Below are positions 41,566-43,315 of a DNA stretch of 43,315 nt, piece by piece. The notes beneath the pieces are model-generated. The model was not told the origin of the DNA and searched no databases. It saw only the letters and a list, made by a program, of their open reading frames with translations. Both the position numbers and the translations under genes were made by a program. The DNA is from Rhodococcus sp. IEGM 1379. Lineage in GTDB: Bacteria; Actinomycetota; Actinomycetes; Mycobacteriales; Mycobacteriaceae. The stretch is from assembly GCF_030056815.1 (NCBI RefSeq), contig NZ_JASHKR010000041.1:1-43315 (forward strand). Reading direction: 5' to 3'. Position 1 is the stretch's first letter; each line of letters begins with the position of its first letter.

Positions 41566-42045
41566 ATAAATGGAAACTTGGCGGAGAGCGCGTTGTGGAC
41601 AAATTTGTGTCATTGGGTCCGCTTTGGCGTGGATCTCTCGGGACTGGTCCGAACGGTGATGACCGGTGGATCCTCGACCTAGCGTCCGATGACGCGCGGA
41701 CTGTGGTTCCATTCTGTGCGGGTTGCCCTCAAGGGCTCCCGGCTTCGGATTTCCTGGCCAAGTTATGGGCGGGCGGCAAGACGGGGAATGTTGCCGGGCC
41801 CTATGCGCCAACAGTGACGTACACGAACATCATGACCCGATACGACCAGTTGATGCTTCCGCACACCAGTGGATATTCCGAAGCGCCTAACGCCACGAAT
41901 ATCGTTGCGTAGGAAGAATGTTCGCAGGATTACTCGGACCATCTAGCCCTTGCAACATCCAGGGTGACAACAGGCCATATGCTCAACGCTTTGATCCGGA
42001 GAACGCCCGCGCAGTGCCCTGTGTGTTTGTGACGCCGTTTCGCGG
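41566..42045 (+). pseudogene. Triacylglycerol lipase/esterase pseudogene
   Basis: From about KWKLGGERVVDKFVSLGPLWRGS to the end, the sequence matches the C-terminal part of secreted actinobacterial alpha/beta-hydrolase lipases (VTYTNIMTRYDQLMLPHTSG, PNATNIV). The N-terminal half with the GHSQGG nucleophile is missing. An in-frame TAG (41910-41912) follows NIVA, and the family tail then continues in the same frame (CSQDYSDHLALATSRVTTGH, MLNAL). A shift near 41993 moves the last part into another frame (DPENARAVPCVFVTPFRG). Three separate lesions show that the gene is dead. It should not be annotated as a 185-aa protein. Confidence 0.8.
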
Positions 42046-42068
42046 GGGCCGATCCGCTCGCAGATTGT

Positions 42069-42099
42069 GCAGCCGCGCAGGAAACTTCCGCGCGGCTGC
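42069..42099 (+). terminator. Likely old terminator of the lipase gene
   Basis: A perfect 10-bp GC-rich stem (GCAGCCGCGC with GCGCGGCTGC) encloses an 11-base loop that is itself nearly self-complementary (GGAAACTTCC). It lies 24 bases after the lipase remnant. The following 228 bases up to the arsA remnant hold no supported gene; a minus-strand ORF starting GTG at 42318 has one possible membrane helix only. Confidence 0.5.
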
Positions 42100-42327
42100 C
42101 ATCGCACTGTGGGGTACTTCTTGGCTGCGGGCATCGGTTGAGCCATGCCACGCTTCATCAGTACGGTACGAAGCCGGTTCGGGTAATCGGTGATGATTCC
42201 GAGATGTCGCTGCGACGGTATACCTGCGCCTGGACTGAAGGCCAAGCGCCATAGTCCAGATAAGGACGAATCCGAGCAATGTCGGGATTGCCACCAAAAC
42301 GTCGGTAGCGGTGGCCACACGGATATT

Positions 42328-43152
42328 CTACCTAGGCCTACTCAAAGTCGCCAATCCGCTTGTGCCAACAGGTTCTTCGGCGAGCATGGGAACGATCGCC
42401 GTTCGCTGACTGTATCGGTCTGTGACGGTGTCGATTTCGGCGATCTCCCCAGCTGCCCGCTGCTCCAGGAGCGGCGAGGTCGGTTCGGCAGCGGCGAGGG
42501 AATTGTTGACCACCCACGCCCAGGGATGAATTCCCGCGCGTTGCAGATCCGCTTGCAGGCCAGCGGCTTCGAGGACTGGTGTGGTTTCGGCGAGGGTCAC
42601 GAGCAGGACCTTCGTTGCGTTTCCGTCTTGTAGTCGCATCAGCGGGGTGGTGAAGTTCGTGTTCTCCCCCATCTGGCGGGCGATCTCGCGGTGATACGAG
42701 CCGGTGGCATCGAGCAGCAACAGCGTGTGACCGGTCGGGGCCGTGTCGACGACGACGAATTTGCGGCCCGATTCGTCGATGGCCCGCGAAAACGCCTGGA
42801 AGACAGCCACTTCCTCCGTGCATGGTGATCGGAGGTCTTCGGGGAGGGTGACAGCGATCGCAGCGGCGATGGTGCTCTTTCCGACGCCGCCTTTGCCCAT
42901 ACACATAATCAGGCCGTGATCGGTGGTATCGAGTTCGTCGATCAGGGATGAGAGCGGATCACCGAGCGACTGCGGGGCCGCGGCCGCAGCGGCGGGTACG
43001 GGGCTGGTGTTGGTGGTGAAGAGACTCCGCAGTGCATCGATACCGACGATGTTGGCCTCTTTGAGTGGGACCTGATCGGTGGGCAGTTTCGCCAATTCCG
43101 TTGGTAGGGCGTCGATCGCAGCTTGCTCACGGCGGTAGATCGCGATCTCGAG
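42328..43152 (-). pseudogene. arsA: arsA arsenite-pump ATPase, truncated and internally deleted
   Basis: The frame starts mid-gene: EIAIYRREQAAIDALPTELAKLPTDQVPLKE is the end of the ArsA N-terminal half, here read in two pieces without a start codon of its own (a TTG at 43095 is in frame). The second half follows with the P-loop CMGKGGVGKST. After AAIAVTLP the sequence jumps to EDLRSPCTEEVAVFQAF; in intact ArsA about 60-70 residues with the DPAAH switch motif lie between. DTAPTGHTLLLLD and the rest to LAEEPVG are intact. The whole first ATPase half is lost. ArsA normally drives ArsB arsenite export as a two-site ATPase, so this copy should be inactive. Confidence 0.85.
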
Positions 43153-43189
43153 AGCACAGTGCGGGTTCGAATACTTCGACGGTGCTCAC
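43127..43189 (-). pseudogene. arsD: arsD 5' fragment fused to arsA by deletion
   Basis: GTG at 43189, after GAGGA about seven bases upstream, opens MSTVEVFEPALC, the conserved start of the arsenite metallochaperone ArsD. After 12 codons the similarity ends, close to where the second Cys of the CC pair is expected. The frame then runs into arsA sequence and stops at 43127. The arsA frame is offset by one base. The junction is near 43152-43154. Confidence 0.8.
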
Positions 43190-43249
43190 GGCGATGTCCT
43201 CTTTCTTGCTTTCAAGATTTCGATTGTGCGGGTTCTGCTGATCGGGGTG

Positions 43250-43315
43250 TCAGTGCGTGGTCAGGCGGGCGGCCAAGGTGTCGACACGGGCAGCGATGTC
43301 GTCGCGGACCAGGCG
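43250..43315 (-). CDS. 3' end of an upstream ars-locus gene (partial)
   Basis: The last 21 codons of a minus-strand gene enter from the right edge and end DTLAARLTTH before TGA. The amphipathic helix (RDDIAARVDTLAARL) resembles C-termini of actinobacterial ArsC-type arsenate reductases, or possibly an ArsR regulator; the fragment is too short to decide. It precedes the arsD start by 60 bases. Confidence 0.55.
   Translation of the reverse strand, partial: RLVRDDIAARVDTLAARLTTH

Noticed and set aside
41983-42318. Minus-strand ORF starting MATATDVLVAIPTLLGF with one possible membrane helix
   Set aside because: After about 30 residues it becomes arginine/proline-rich and crosses the lipase remnant and its hairpin; no ribosome site, no family.

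Overview
The window looks like chromosomal DNA of a mycolic-acid-containing actinobacterium, most likely Rhodococcus (possibly the moderate-GC R. erythropolis group). The reasons are an EmbA/B/C-type arabinosyltransferase, the actinobacterial hisD-C-B / hisH-A-impA-F order, LuxR-type two-component genes, an LPXTG/class E sortase locus and many GTG/TTG starts. The genus is inferred from gene content and no search was run.

Layout. (1) 1-1919, plus strand: the 3' end of an LPVTG-anchored surface protein, a 20-bp-stem terminator, an undescribed 47-aa peptide gene, a class E sortase and a 50-aa membrane protein. (2) 1851-20685, minus strand: a tight operon of a DUF6875-like protein, a SAM methyltransferase and a 5766-aa four-module NRPS that ends in a thioesterase. 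The NRPS 3' end overlaps the sortase-linked small gene tail to tail. Upstream of the operon lie a 15-codon leader ORF with a perfect Shine-Dalgarno and a hairpin covering half of that Shine-Dalgarno. (3) 21194-24774, plus strand: a NarL-type response regulator, a PAS/GAF histidine kinase and a universal stress protein. (4) 24834-27017: a Baeyer-Villiger-type flavin monooxygenase divergent from a TetR regulator, with a palindrome between them. (5) 27027-35464: histidine biosynthesis on the minus strand in two blocks, hisD-hisC-hisB-small membrane protein and (DUF2470)-hisH-small membrane protein-hisA/priA-hisN-hisF. An oppositely oriented secreted seven-repeat YVTN beta-propeller gene and a perfect 24-bp-stem terminator separate the blocks. 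(6) 35582-41215: a small membrane protein, an Emb arabinosyltransferase, a secreted GH1 glycosidase and a secreted NTF2/DUF8021-like protein. (7) 41216-43315: decayed DNA with a lipase pseudogene and an arsD/arsA deletion scar.

How the genes work together. The NRPS domain order is C(starter)-[half C]-A-PCP-C-A-PCP-E-C-A-PCP-E-C-A-PCP-TE. This predicts a tetrapeptide X1-(D)X2-(D)X3-X4, possibly N-acylated. Modules 2 and 4 have the same hand-read specificity code and so probably load the same amino acid. The methyltransferase and DUF6875-like protein are candidate tailoring or accessory proteins. No MbtH protein, phosphopantetheinyl transferase or exporter lies in the window. The least described items are the NRPS N-terminal half-condensation domain, the leader/hairpin, the sortase-associated 47-aa peptide, and the two short membrane proteins coupled to hisB and hisH.
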